From Deltaproteobacteria bacterium UBA5329 (GTDB taxonomy: Bacteria > Desulfobacterota > Syntrophorhabdia > Syntrophorhabdales > Syntrophorhabdaceae), in NCBI GenBank assembly GCA_002408185.1, contig DHQV01000101.1, forward strand, positions 2,171-45,415: 43,245 nucleotides of DNA, written 5' to 3'. The notes beneath the pieces are model-generated. The model was not told where the DNA came from. It saw nothing but the letters and a program-made list of their open reading frames with translations, and did not search any database. This document shows, one piece after another, positions 16,432-24,607 of the stretch (within the stretch, counting starts at the first letter, position 1; each line of letters opens with the position of its first letter). Made by a program: the position numbers and the translations under genes.

Positions 16432-17277
16432 ATGGGTAATGGGAAACCAGGACAGGTCCTCGCGCTGATCGCGTCACCCCGGACTCTCGGGAATTGCGAG
16501 ACATTTACCAAGGCAATATCCCGCCGTGTACCCGAAGAACATACGTTGAAACTCCTTAGACTGACGTCTCTTACTATACGGCCGTGCCTGGCATGCTATG
16601 GATGCGTCATGGGCAACTCGTGTCCCGAAGAAGATGACATGCAGTTCCTGCTCGATGAACTCGCGGCTGCCGATGCGGTCATCCTGGCATCCCCGGTCTA
16701 CTACCTCGGGGCCAATGCGATCGTAAAGAGCATATGTGACAGGGGTTTTCTCTTTTTCAGCATCCTCGAACAGACATACAACAAACCGATAATCCTCCTC
16801 AATTTCTTCGGTATTCCCGATCGTGTCGGCATGGCTCCCCAGATGCTCGAAACATTCGCGATGTTCCTCGGCATGTCCGTCAAGGCGAGCCTTTTGGTAG
16901 AGGCCGCCCTTCCCGGTGAAGCCCTTATGAACGAGAAGAATGTTGAGCTTGCCGACCGGTTAGGAAAGATACTGTTTTCCCCGGACTCCCTCAAGCCCGA
17001 ACGCGGTTGCCCGTTCTGCGGTAGCCAGATCATGCGGGCTAAACAGAAAGATTTTATCTGCACCGTCTGCCACGGCACCTTCAACATCGACGCGGACGGA
17101 AATTTTATTCCCCTGAAAGAGGGCGGGATCATCGGCCCGCCCGAACACATGCTACTTCACCGCGAGTGGCTCCGCGGCATGAAGAGAAAATTTCAGGAGA
17201 ACAAAAAGAAGATCATCCAGACGATCGCAGGTTACAAAGACGACGGCGAATGGATAAAACCGCCTCCCCGCACCTAA
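16432..17277 (+). CDS. Iron-sulfur flavoprotein with C-terminal zinc ribbon
   Basis: A 281-residue redox protein. The N-terminal flavodoxin-like (FMN reductase) domain has a phosphate-binding loop near ASPRTLGNCETFTKAI and VILASPVYYLGANAIVKSICDR. It carries a compact cluster motif CLACYGCVMGNSC (C-x2-C-x2-C-x5-C, about residues 52-64) of the type that binds a 4Fe-4S cluster in iron-sulfur flavoproteins of anaerobes. At about residues 194-220 two CxxC pairs (CPFCG, CTVCHG) form a zinc-ribbon or rubredoxin-like module, followed by a basic tail. The electron partner is unknown. A TTG six bases upstream is an alternative start; the ATG at 16432 has an AGG ribosome site about 9 bases before it. 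It is transcribed alone and diverges from ftsH. Confidence 0.85.
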   Translation: MGNGKPGQVLALIASPRTLGNCETFTKAISRRVPEEHTLKLLRLTSLTIRPCLACYGCVMGNSCPEEDDMQFLLDELAAADAVILASPVYYLGANAIVKSICDRGFLFFSILEQTYNKPIILLNFFGIPDRVGMAPQMLETFAMFLGMSVKASLLVEAALPGEALMNEKNVELADRLGKILFSPDSLKPERGCPFCGSQIMRAKQKDFICTVCHGTFNIDADGNFIPLKEGGIIGPPEHMLLHREWLRGMKRKFQENKKKIIQTIAGYKDDGEWIKPPPRT

Positions 17278-17282
17278 GCCAC

Positions 17283-17335
17283 CCCGGGTTTGACCCGGGA
17301 CCCAAGATTTTGTTTTTGTTCTTTTTTCGGTGTCA
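17283..17335 (+). terminator. Terminator-like hairpin after the flavoprotein gene
   Basis: The stem CCCGGGT (17283-17289), loop TTG and ACCCGGG (17293-17299) begin six bases after the stop codon, and a T-rich stretch (TTTTGTTTTTG and on) follows eight bases later. The distance to the T run is longer than in a textbook intrinsic terminator, so it may equally be a member of a short GC-palindrome repeat family. Confidence 0.45.
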
Positions 17336-17486
17336 CTTATCTAAAAAGATTTGAAAAAAACCCTGTATTCCGGCAAGCCGGGATGACGGCGAGTGGTGGA
17401 TTTCAGTATTTTGCTCGCAACCGGAAGGTGGAAAATAATTATGACACAGCCTCTTCGTGGGATGAGGTGAGGCGTAATGGACATGC
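17336..17486. repeat. Intergenic repeat-rich spacer with 23-bp dispersed repeat
   Basis: No gene is seen here. A short palindrome (CCGGCAAGCCGG, near 17372) resembles REP-type units at 37890-38050. At 17431-17453 a 23-base sequence matches the reverse complement of 43178-43200 at 22 of 23 positions, showing that a dispersed repeat is present at both places. The spacer separates two convergent genes. Confidence 0.55.
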
Positions 17487-17987
17487 CTACAGTTTATTGA
17501 TCCCCTTTACCGCTTTGCGCACTTTCTTCGGTAGCCTGCGCGGGTTTCCCTTCTTGGGACGGGGAGCGTCGGGATAGTCGTCCTCTTCATCGGGTTCGTA
17601 TGCAGGGGAGGACAGCATTTCAGCAAATGTGATCGGGATCAGGAAAGTCACGCCCCGCGATTTCGCCTCGTCGATGATGGCACGGTCGGAGCTGACGACA
17701 TAAAGGCTGGCGGGCCTTTTGCGGATCCACCCGATAATAACGTCATCGGCGGTTTCTCCTTCCTTCGAATAAATTACCTCGATTCCCCTGTAATTCTCTG
17801 AATGTCTCCCCGGGGAACGACTGCCGTATGCGTCGAAAACGACGGTTATCCTGATCGATCGAAACTTCTTGTACCGGGCACACTTTTCCAAAAAATCCCG
17901 CTGGAGAAGGTCCATCGATGACCCTTTCTGAACCGCGGAGCCGTTTATACGGTGAATGTAGTTATATCCGTCGATGACAATGTGCAT
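17487..17987 (-). CDS. NYN-domain (YacP/Rae1-like) ribonuclease
   Basis: A 166-residue PIN-like fold protein. It begins MHIVIDGYNYIHRI, with the first acidic catalytic position. TVVFDAYGSR, GETADDVIIGWIRKRP and YVVSSDRAIIDEAKSRGV follow, giving the acidic residues expected of a NYN nuclease. The B. subtilis relative YacP/Rae1 cleaves mRNA on the ribosome; a similar RNA role is inferred. After an acidic patch (EPDEEDDYPD, about 130-139) comes a lysine/arginine-rich tail of about 25 residues that could bind RNA or the ribosome. It follows nusB after heptad array C. Confidence 0.8.
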   Translation of the reverse strand: MHIVIDGYNYIHRINGSAVQKGSSMDLLQRDFLEKCARYKKFRSIRITVVFDAYGSRSPGRHSENYRGIEVIYSKEGETADDVIIGWIRKRPASLYVVSSDRAIIDEAKSRGVTFLIPITFAEMLSSPAYEPDEEDDYPDAPRPKKGNPRRLPKKVRKAVKGINKL

Positions 17988-17996
17988 AGGAACTCG

Positions 17997-18060
17997 GCGA
18001 ACGGCTAAAGGCTAACGCTGAGGGATTTAATCCGTTCGCCTTTCGCCTTTCGCCTTCAGC
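17997..18060. repeat. Heptad-repeat inverted pair C at the 3' end of nusB
   Basis: The left arm GCGAACG-GCTAAAG-GCTAACG (17997-18017) faces the right arm CGTTCGC-CTTTCGC-CTTTCGC-CTTCAGC (18033-18060). Both keep a strict 7-bp step and are complementary, with a loop of 15 bases. The right arm encodes the last residues of NusB (about LKAKGERRT). The left arm lies just upstream of the NYN gene start. Confidence 0.75.
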
Positions 18061-18470
18061 CTGTATTCTTTATAATGATCCCTGAGTATCCGATCCAATA
18101 CTCCGTTTATGAACTCTCGGGAATCTTCACTGCCATACTTTTTTCCCATTTCTATGGCTTCATCGATGGCGACCTTCGGCGGAACGTCTTCGGAAAATAT
18201 CATCTCGAAGATCCCTATCCTGAGGACGTTCTTGTCGACATATGCAATACGGTCGATCCTCCAGTGTTCGCATGCCTGCCGAATAAAGTCGTCTATTTTC
18301 GCCTGATGGGCGCTTATCCCGGCAAGGAGATACCGGGCGTACTCTACAATATCTTCCTGATATGGGAACAGCGAGCAATACTTGGTAAGGGCCCGACCGG
18401 AGTCTTCCCCGTTGGTCTCCACCTGATAAAGCATCCTCAGGGCTAGCTCTCTCGCTTTCCGTCTGCGCAC
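18027..18470 (-). CDS. nusB: Transcription antitermination factor NusB
   Basis: Binds boxA RNA with S10 to keep polymerase on rRNA operons. The 147-residue all-helical protein shows the family pattern RRKARELALRMLYQVE, a central helix pair, and the C-terminal DVPPKVAIDEAIEMGKKYG and EFINGVLDRILRD blocks. The last ~10 residues are encoded by heptad array C, so the tail is not ancestral. It overlaps ribH by 28 bases, the very common ribH-nusB arrangement. Confidence 0.95.
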   Translation of the reverse strand: MRRRKARELALRMLYQVETNGEDSGRALTKYCSLFPYQEDIVEYARYLLAGISAHQAKIDDFIRQACEHWRIDRIAYVDKNVLRIGIFEMIFSEDVPPKVAIDEAIEMGKKYGSEDSREFINGVLDRILRDHYKEYRLKAKGERRTD

Positions 18471-18931
18471 AAGTTGTTTTCCTTGATCAGGTTGACCATT
18501 TCAATGGCCGACATGGCGGCATCGTAGCCCTTGTTGCCGGCTTTTGTGCCCGCCCTTTCGATGGCCTGTTCGATGCTGTCGCTTGTTATGATGCCGAACG
18601 CTATCGGTTTTTCGAGCTCAAGGGATGACTGGGCTATCCCTTTGCTGACTTCCGATGCAACATAGTGGAAATGGGGTGTCGCACCCTTTATGACCGCACC
18701 GAGACAGATGACCCCGTCGATCTCTTTTTTTCTGGCAACCAGTTTTGCGGCCAAGGGGATCTCGAAGGAACCGGGGACCCGGTATATATCAATTTTGTTA
18801 TCGTCGGCCCCGTGCCGTTTCAGGGCATCGAGTGCGCCTTCTACCAGCCGGTCCGTGATGAAGCTGTTGAACCTGCTTACGACGATTGCAAACCTGAAGC
18901 CTTTTGCGTTGAGCTTGCCCTCTCGTACCAT
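18443..18931 (-). CDS. ribH: 6,7-dimethyl-8-ribityllumazine synthase
   Basis: Penultimate enzyme of riboflavin synthesis, condensing the pyrimidine intermediate with dihydroxybutanone phosphate and normally forming a large icosahedral or pentameric assembly. Motifs seen are FAIVVSRFNSFITDRLVEGA, VPGSFEIPLAAK, VICLGAVIKGATPHFHYV with the catalytic histidine, and AGTKAGNKGYDAA. The ATG at 18931 is chosen over a GTG two codons upstream because AGGGG lies at the right distance. It is the fourth gene of the ribD-ribE-ribBA-ribH series. Confidence 0.96.
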   Translation of the reverse strand: MVREGKLNAKGFRFAIVVSRFNSFITDRLVEGALDALKRHGADDNKIDIYRVPGSFEIPLAAKLVARKKEIDGVICLGAVIKGATPHFHYVASEVSKGIAQSSLELEKPIAFGIITSDSIEQAIERAGTKAGNKGYDAAMSAIEMVNLIKENNLCADGKRES

Positions 18932-18940
18932 GTTCACCCC

Positions 18941-20146
18941 TTATATGTTATTTAAGATATGACCAAGTTTCTTCTGCTTGGTCGTGAGATACGCTATATT
19001 GTCTTTTGTCGGGACCATTTCTATCGGCACCCGCTCCACCACAGTAAGGCCATATCCCTCGAGGCCTTTTATCTTCTTCGGGTTGTTCGTCATGAGGCGC
19101 ATCTTATGGACGCCGATATCCTTGAGGATCTGGGCACCGATGCCATAGTCGCGAAGATCGGGCTGAAAACCGAGCGCAATGTTCGCCTCAACCGTATCAT
19201 GGCCGCAATCCTGAAGGCTATACGCCTTGAGCTTGTTGGCGAGCCCTATGCCGCGCCCTTCCTGGCGCATGTAAACGAATACGCCTTTCTTCTCATGCTC
19301 GATCATCCTGAGCGCTTTCTGCAGCTGTTCTCCGCAATCGCAGCGCATCGAACCGAGGACGTCGCCGGTAAAACATTCGGAGTGGACGCGCACGAGGACC
19401 TCATCGTTCGACCCGATCTGACCCTTTACGAGTGCGAGGTGTGTCTGCTCGTCAACATCGTTTTCGTAAGCGATAAGCGTGAATTCCCCTCCGAACCGCG
19501 TTGGTATACGGGTCTCGGCGACGCGCCGGACGAGCTTTTCCTTTTTCGTCTTATACTTGATGAGGTCAGCAATGGTGACTATCTTCATGCCGTGTTTTTC
19601 GGCAAACACCTCAAGGTCGGGCATACGCGCCATCGTACCGTCCTCGTTCATGACCTCGCATATAACACCTGACGGGTACAGGCCCGCGAGCCGTGCAAGA
19701 TCGACGGATGCCTCCGTATGGCCTACCCGGACCAGCACGCCACCATCGCGGGCGGCAAGTGGAAATATATGTCCAGGCCTCGTTATGTCGTCGGCCGTCG
19801 ATTTCGGATCGATCGCAACCTGAACGGTCTTCGCCCTGTCGAATGCCGAGATGCCGGTAGTGATGCCTTCTTTTGCTTCGATCGAAACGGTAAATGCGGT
19901 ATTGTAGGGCGACGTGTTATCATGGACCATGAGTGGAAGATCGAGCTGTCTTACACGCTCCTCGGTAAGTGACAGGCATATGAGGCCGCAAGCGTAGCGG
20001 GCCATGAACGTGATCGCTTCCGGCGTCGCCTTTTCGGACGCGATCATGACATCACCTTCATTTTCCCTGTCTTCGTCATCGACAATGATGACCATCTTGC
20101 CTTCGCGTATATCCTGAAGGACATCTTCGATGCTCGATATTGCCAT
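18941..20146 (-). CDS. ribBA: Bifunctional DHBP synthase / GTP cyclohydrolase II
   Basis: Supplies both precursors of riboflavin. The 401-residue protein has a RibB domain (about 1-200) with VDDEDRENEGDVMIASE, HIFPLAARDGGVLVR and GHTEASVDLARLAG. The RibA domain (about 205-398) has VRVHSECFTGDVLGSMRCDC, with zinc cysteines, QEGRGIGLANKLKAYSLQ and MRLMTNNPKKI. Both active sites look intact. It lies between ribE and ribH with spacers of 2 and about 10 bases, a tight operon. Confidence 0.97.
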   Translation of the reverse strand: MAISSIEDVLQDIREGKMVIIVDDEDRENEGDVMIASEKATPEAITFMARYACGLICLSLTEERVRQLDLPLMVHDNTSPYNTAFTVSIEAKEGITTGISAFDRAKTVQVAIDPKSTADDITRPGHIFPLAARDGGVLVRVGHTEASVDLARLAGLYPSGVICEVMNEDGTMARMPDLEVFAEKHGMKIVTIADLIKYKTKKEKLVRRVAETRIPTRFGGEFTLIAYENDVDEQTHLALVKGQIGSNDEVLVRVHSECFTGDVLGSMRCDCGEQLQKALRMIEHEKKGVFVYMRQEGRGIGLANKLKAYSLQDCGHDTVEANIALGFQPDLRDYGIGAQILKDIGVHKMRLMTNNPKKIKGLEGYGLTVVERVPIEMVPTKDNIAYLTTKQKKLGHILNNI

Positions 20147-20148
20147 TG

Positions 20149-20796
20149 CTACTCTCCTTTTATAAATCCATGGCGGGAAAGGAAATCGATATCCAGTTTC
20201 TTTCCCTCCCTCTTTTTCAGAAAACTGTCCACGTATTTTCCGATGATATCTGTCTCAATATTTATTTTATCCCGCTGGTTCTTTTCAAGAATGGTGGTTC
20301 GCGAAGCGGTGTACGGAATAATATTGATCGTGAATTTATTATCACTTTGATCGTTTACTGTCAAGCTTATTCCATCGATCGCGACCGAGCCTTTCTTCAC
20401 GATCGATCTAGCTAATTCCGAGGAAATCTCGATGGTTATCCGGATCGAGTCACCCTCGCTGCGCATGTCGGAGATGACGCCCGTCCCGTCGACGTGGCCT
20501 GTCACAATGTGGCCGCCGAACCGTCCATCCACTGCCATGGCCCTTTCGAGGTTGACCCTTTGTCCGACCGCTTTATCTTTTAATGTTGTAAGCCGGAGCG
20601 TTTCAAGCGAGGCATCTGCCCCGAATGTCCCGTTACCGATCTTGGTTGTTGTGAGACAGACGCCGTCCACACTGACCGAGTCACCCTCGCGTACTGTACC
20701 GGCTTCAAATGCCGTTTTTATGACAAAGACCCAGCTGCCGCTTTTCTTTTCTATGGCAGCTATGGTCCCTACGTCTTCAATGATTCCTGTGAACAT
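20149..20796 (-). CDS. ribE: Riboflavin synthase, alpha subunit
   Basis: Dismutates two lumazine molecules to riboflavin. The 215-residue protein consists of two homologous lumazine-binding barrels. The first starts at MFTGIIEDVGTI with VSVDGVCLTTTK, the second near HIVTGHVDGTG with VAIDGISLTVND. The typical duplicated layout is intact. It overlaps the end of ribD by 20 bases. The gene is also called ribC in some organisms. Confidence 0.97.
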   Translation of the reverse strand: MFTGIIEDVGTIAAIEKKSGSWVFVIKTAFEAGTVREGDSVSVDGVCLTTTKIGNGTFGADASLETLRLTTLKDKAVGQRVNLERAMAVDGRFGGHIVTGHVDGTGVISDMRSEGDSIRITIEISSELARSIVKKGSVAIDGISLTVNDQSDNKFTINIIPYTASRTTILEKNQRDKINIETDIIGKYVDSFLKKREGKKLDIDFLSRHGFIKGE

Positions 20797-21880
20797 ACCC
20801 TTCGATGTAAATATTGTCTTTTAGTTTTTTGAGTATGGTAACATCGATCCTGTGTGCGTCTTTCAGGAAGTCGATGCCTTTTCCGCCGACAAGATTGAGC
20901 GCCGATTTGCCACCGATGAGGATCGTGCCGTAAAAAAGCACCACCTTATCGACAAGACCTTCTCGTAAAAGGGTGCTGTTTACTTCGCCTCCCCCTTCTA
21001 CGAGGACGCTTGTTATAGCGCGCTTGTAGAGTTCCTGACAGATATGGTTTACCGATACCCTGCCAAAGTCATCCTTCGGCACTCTGATGACATCCGCTCC
21101 ACAGGCTTTCAGCCTGATCTCTTTGTCTGTACGGGAATCTTCGTTCGTGAAGATCCACGTCTGGTATTTGTTCGATGTCTTCACCACATCACAGGCAAGA
21201 GGGATTCTGAGTTTCGAGTCAAGAATGATCCGAGTCGGTATTTTCTTCGGGTTCTTCATTCGGGGCACGAGCATCGGATTATCGGAGATGACGGTATTGA
21301 TTCCGACCATGATTCCGTCATTAATACATCGCAAAATATTTGCCTGGCGTCGTGATTCTTCATTCGAGATCCATCGTGAATCACATGTTTTTGTTGCTAT
21401 CTTGCCGTCTAGGCTCACCGCGGCTTTCATCGTTATAAAAGGCCGCTTTTTTTCCATGGAACCGATAAATGCCTCATTGAGACGGCGGGCCTCATTTTCG
21501 AGCATCCCCACCTTGACATCGATCCCGGCCTTGCGGAGCGTTTCGACTCCTTTGCCATTTACGAGCGGGTTTGGATCGAGCATTGCCACAAAAACCCGTT
21601 TTATCCCTGCCGCTATAACCTGGTCTGCGCACGGTGGTGTCTTGCCGTAATGTACACACGGCTCAAGGTTAATATACAGTGTCGAGCCTGCCGCATTGGG
21701 TCCCGCATCCTCGATGGCACTTATCTCCGCATGGGCTAAGCCGGCTTTCCTGTGATAACCTTTTCCGACTATAGCGTTATCCTGTACAAGGATTGCCCCT
21801 ACCATCGGATTCGGCGATGCCGTACCAATCCCTTTTCTGGCCAGTGAAAGCGCCATGCGCATATATTGTTCGTCTTTCAC
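20777..21880 (-). CDS. ribD: Riboflavin biosynthesis deaminase/reductase RibD
   Basis: Carries out the deamination and the side-chain reduction of the pyrimidine intermediate. The 367 residues hold an N-terminal zinc deaminase domain (about 1-145) with GLAHAEISAIEDAG and EPCVHYGKTPPCADQVI, and a C-terminal reductase domain (about 150-365) with FITMKAAVSLDGKIAT, RIILDSKLRIP and VLVEGGGEVNSTLL. The start is a GTG at 21880; an ATG six codons later would shorten the N-terminus. It lies 7 bases after nrdR, so there is no space for an FMN riboswitch directly in front of it. Confidence 0.96.
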   Translation of the reverse strand: MKDEQYMRMALSLARKGIGTASPNPMVGAILVQDNAIVGKGYHRKAGLAHAEISAIEDAGPNAAGSTLYINLEPCVHYGKTPPCADQVIAAGIKRVFVAMLDPNPLVNGKGVETLRKAGIDVKVGMLENEARRLNEAFIGSMEKKRPFITMKAAVSLDGKIATKTCDSRWISNEESRRQANILRCINDGIMVGINTVISDNPMLVPRMKNPKKIPTRIILDSKLRIPLACDVVKTSNKYQTWIFTNEDSRTDKEIRLKACGADVIRVPKDDFGRVSVNHICQELYKRAITSVLVEGGGEVNSTLLREGLVDKVVLFYGTILIGGKSALNLVGGKGIDFLKDAHRIDVTILKKLKDNIYIEGYVHRNH

Positions 21881-21887
21881 GGTGTGA

Positions 21888-22352
21888 TCACGTTTCGTTC
21901 TTCTTTAAAAGGAGTTCCTTAAGCTCCGTCATGAACTCATTTATATCACGGAATTGCCTGTAAACGGAAGCAAAGCGGACATATGCTATCTCGTCAAGTT
22001 TTTTCAGCTCGTTCATGACCATCTCGCCTATTTCCGATGCTTTTATTTCCCGTTCCCCTTTTTCAAGAAGATTGTACTCGATCCTCGACACGATCTTTTC
22101 AAGGTTTGTAACGCTGATCGGTCTTTTTTCGCAGGCCTTTTTCAGCCCGCCAAGGATCTTCTCCCGGTCGAAGATCTCCCGCCTGCCATCCTTCTTGACG
22201 ACAAGGGGAAGGCCTTCTTCAAGCCGTTCAGCCGTCGTGAATCTCTTCCCGCACTTGTGGCACTCCCGCCTGCGCCGGATCGTGTCCATCTCCTTACTCA
22301 TGCGAGAATCGAGCACCTTGCTTTCGGGATAATTACAAAACGGGCATTTCAT
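21888..22352 (-). CDS. nrdR: Transcriptional repressor NrdR
   Basis: A zinc-ribbon plus ATP-cone repressor that controls ribonucleotide reductase genes by sensing (d)ATP. The 154 residues start MKCPFCNYPESKVLDSRMS; the four zinc cysteines are in CPFC and CHKCGKRFTT. The ATP-cone follows (about 47-137) with VVKKDGRREIFDREKI. No NrdR box could be recognised in the window, and no nrd gene is present. Confidence 0.97.
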   Translation of the reverse strand: MKCPFCNYPESKVLDSRMSKEMDTIRRRRECHKCGKRFTTAERLEEGLPLVVKKDGRREIFDREKILGGLKKACEKRPISVTNLEKIVSRIEYNLLEKGEREIKASEIGEMVMNELKKLDEIAYVRFASVYRQFRDINEFMTELKELLLKKNET

Positions 22353-22363
22353 GTTTTCACCCA

Positions 22364-22446
22364 GTAAGGAGTAAGGAATAAGGAGTAAGGAGAGAGAAGA
22401 ATATTCAGGTTTTGTTTTTTACTCCTCACTCTTTATTCCTTACTAG
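22364..22446. repeat. Heptad-repeat inverted pair D at the 3' end of the dCMP deaminase gene
   Basis: The left arm GTAAGGA-GTAAGGA-ATAAGGA-GTAAGGA (22364-22391) faces the right arm TTACTCC-TCACTCT-TTATTCC-TTACTAG (22419-22446). The arms are reverse complements with a strict 7-bp period and a loop of about 27 bases. The TAG stop of the deaminase gene (22445-22443) is inside the right arm. This is the cleanest pair in the window and would form a long imperfect hairpin between the deaminase gene and nrdR. Confidence 0.8.
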
Positions 22447-22910
22447 TAACGATCCCAAACCCTGTCGAGTTTCGTTAGCTTGAGTTTCGCCTCGTCTATC
22501 ATATCCAGGGACAGATCGTCCGGATAACCTTCTTCGTAATGTATCTCCTGTATGCCGGCATTGATGAGCATCTTGATGCATATCGAGCAAGGCAGATGGG
22601 TACAGTACAACTCGGCGCCGTTGATAGACACGCCATGGTATGCCGCCTGGATAATAGCGTTCTGTTCGGCATGAAGCCCCCGGCATAATTCATGTCGTTC
22701 CCCCGAGGCGATATTCATCTTTTCCCTGAGGCACGACACCTCGGCGCAGTGCTTTAAACCCGACGGGGCGCCATTATACCCGCTTGCGAGAATTCTCTTA
22801 TCCTTAACGATAACCGCCCCGACGTTGCGACGCAGACAGGTCGATCTCATGGAAACGATCCGCGCTATCTCCATGAAATAAGGACCCCAGTCAGGGCGAT
22901 AATTGCTCAT
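22443..22910 (-). CDS. comEB: dCMP deaminase (ComEB family)
   Basis: A zinc-dependent deoxycytidylate deaminase supplying dUMP for thymidylate synthesis. The 155-residue protein shows GLHAEQNAIIQAA (zinc histidine and catalytic glutamate) and LPCSICIKMLINAGI (the PCxxC zinc pair), plus STCLRRNVGAVIVKDKRILASGY cut short here as RNVGAVIVKDKR. The N-terminal RPDWGPYFMEIARIVSMRS is typical of the ComEB/dCMP group. It overlaps glyA by four bases, linking it to folate-dependent one-carbon metabolism. Confidence 0.93.
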   Translation of the reverse strand: MSNYRPDWGPYFMEIARIVSMRSTCLRRNVGAVIVKDKRILASGYNGAPSGLKHCAEVSCLREKMNIASGERHELCRGLHAEQNAIIQAAYHGVSINGAELYCTHLPCSICIKMLINAGIQEIHYEEGYPDDLSLDMIDEAKLKLTKLDRVWDRY

Positions 22911-24154
22911 ATGTCGTATATGCGTTTATAAAAGGGGAAGCCTTTGCAGAGCTCCCGTACCTTCACCCGTGTTTTTTCCATGAACGATACATCGTTGAGA
23001 CGCTTCAAGACCTGATCGATCATATCACAGATGATTTCCATTTCCTTTTCCTTCATGCCCCGTGTTGTAACGGCCGGAGTTCCGATCCTGATACCGCTCG
23101 TGACATTGGGGCTGCGGGTATCGAAGGGAATGAGGTTCTTGTTGACCATGATGCCGCTCGCTTCGAGGGCGACCTGAGCATCATTCCCTGTCACATTTTT
23201 GGTGGTAAGATCTACGAGGAACAGGTGGTTGTCCGTGCCTCCCGACACGATCCGGAAGCCGAGATCAGACATACACTGCGCCAGGTGCTGCGCATTTAAG
23301 ATTATCTGGCGCTGGTATTGTTTGAATTCATCCGTCATGGCCTGTTGGAGCGCGACAGCTTTTGCTGCGATGACATGCATTAACGGCCCACCCTGGATAC
23401 CGGGGAAGACCGCCGAATCGATCTTTTTGGCAAGATCCGCATTGCACATGACAAGGCCTCCCCGTGGGCCGCGCAGGGTCTTATGGGTTGTCGTTGTGAT
23501 AAAATGGGCGTGTCCGACAGGGGTGGGGTGGAGGCCGGCTGCTACAAGCCCCGCTATATGGGCTATATCGGCCATTAAATAGGCACCGACCTCGTCCGAG
23601 ATCTCCCTGAATTTCTGGAAATCTATGATCTTGGAATAGGCGCTTGCGCCTGCTATGATGAGCTTCGGTTTCTCTTTGTGGGCAATGCTCCGGATCTTGT
23701 CGTAATCGAGCATTTCGTTCCTGGATGATACAGGATAAGATACGGCGCGATACCACTTGCCGGAAAAACTCGGCCGAGCCCCATGTGTCAGGTGCCCGCC
23801 ATGTGCAATATCCATCCCGAGGACGGTGTCGCCCGGCTGAAGGACGGCATAAAAAACAGCCATATTTGCGGAAGAGCCGGAATGAGGCTGGACGTTGGCG
23901 TGCTCGGCCCCGAAAAGTTCCTTTGCCCGTTCAATGGCAATGCTTTCGATCTCGTCGAGATAAGCACATCCGCTGTAATATCTCTTGGAAGGATATCCCT
24001 CAGCGTACTTGTTTGTGAGGACGCACCCCTGTGTGGCAAGGATGTCTTCATCAACATAATTCTCCGAGGCGATGAGTATCAGGCTGTATTCCTCACGGTC
24101 CAATTCACGCCTCATCAGCTCGAATATCTTTGTGTCTTTCCCGTCGAGTTTCAT
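22907..24154 (-). CDS. glyA: Serine hydroxymethyltransferase
   Basis: A PLP enzyme that interconverts serine and glycine and charges tetrahydrofolate. The 415 residues include LIASENYVDEDILATQG, NVQPHSGSSANMAVFYAVL, the PLP-lysine block TTTTHKTLRGPRGG, and the C-terminal SGIRIGTPAVTTRGM. All key family blocks are intact. It is placed between rpiB and comEB. Confidence 0.98.
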   Translation of the reverse strand: MKLDGKDTKIFELMRRELDREEYSLILIASENYVDEDILATQGCVLTNKYAEGYPSKRYYSGCAYLDEIESIAIERAKELFGAEHANVQPHSGSSANMAVFYAVLQPGDTVLGMDIAHGGHLTHGARPSFSGKWYRAVSYPVSSRNEMLDYDKIRSIAHKEKPKLIIAGASAYSKIIDFQKFREISDEVGAYLMADIAHIAGLVAAGLHPTPVGHAHFITTTTHKTLRGPRGGLVMCNADLAKKIDSAVFPGIQGGPLMHVIAAKAVALQQAMTDEFKQYQRQIILNAQHLAQCMSDLGFRIVSGGTDNHLFLVDLTTKNVTGNDAQVALEASGIMVNKNLIPFDTRSPNVTSGIRIGTPAVTTRGMKEKEMEIICDMIDQVLKRLNDVSFMEKTRVKVRELCKGFPFYKRIYDI

Positions 24155-24157
24155 ATC

Positions 24158-24607
24158 TTACCTATAGTTTTTGTTTTCAAAAGCTTCTATTTTGGCTACC
24201 CGTCCGCTGTGCCGGCCGCCTTCGAATCCGGTGGAAAGCCAGATCCTGACAATCTCTTCGGCAAGCCCTCTTCCCGTAACGCGTTCTCCGAGGACAAGCA
24301 CATTGGTGTCAAGGTGTTTCCTGCTCTGCCCGGCCGTGTAGATATCATATGCAAGAGCGGCGCGGATTCCTTTTACCTTGTTCGCGACAACGTTCATCCC
24401 CATCCCCGTCCCGCAGACCAATATCCCGCGGTCAGCTTTTCCGGCTGCTACGTCCTTTGCTACCTCGAAGCCATAATCTGGGTAATCTACGGATTGTGGT
24501 GAGCTTGTCCCGTAATCCGTGACCTCATAATCCCCACCGGCAAGGACATTCCTTATATACTCTTTTAGTTCAAAACCCGCATGATCTGAGCCGATGGCTA
24601 TTTTCAC
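24158..24607 (-). CDS. rpiB: Ribose-5-phosphate isomerase B
   Basis: Interconverts ribose 5-phosphate and ribulose 5-phosphate. The 149-residue protein has MKIAIGSDHAGFELKEYI, the phosphate loop GILVCGTGMGMNVVANK (active-site cysteine) and HLDTNVLVLGERVTG. The start overlaps the fabF stop by four bases (ATGA). The fabF-rpiB-glyA order is common in Desulfobacterota. Confidence 0.96.
   Translation of the reverse strand: MKIAIGSDHAGFELKEYIRNVLAGGDYEVTDYGTSSPQSVDYPDYGFEVAKDVAAGKADRGILVCGTGMGMNVVANKVKGIRAALAYDIYTAGQSRKHLDTNVLVLGERVTGRGLAEEIVRIWLSTGFEGGRHSGRVAKIEAFENKNYR

Noticed and set aside
20149..22352. An FMN riboswitch controlling the riboflavin genes.
   Set aside because: The rib genes follow each other and nrdR with spacers of a few bases or overlaps. 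No room or conserved aptamer sequence was seen.
22364..22446. The short regular repeats as a degenerate CRISPR array.
   Set aside because: Units are 7 bases with no spacers between them, the arms are inverted, and no cas gene is near.
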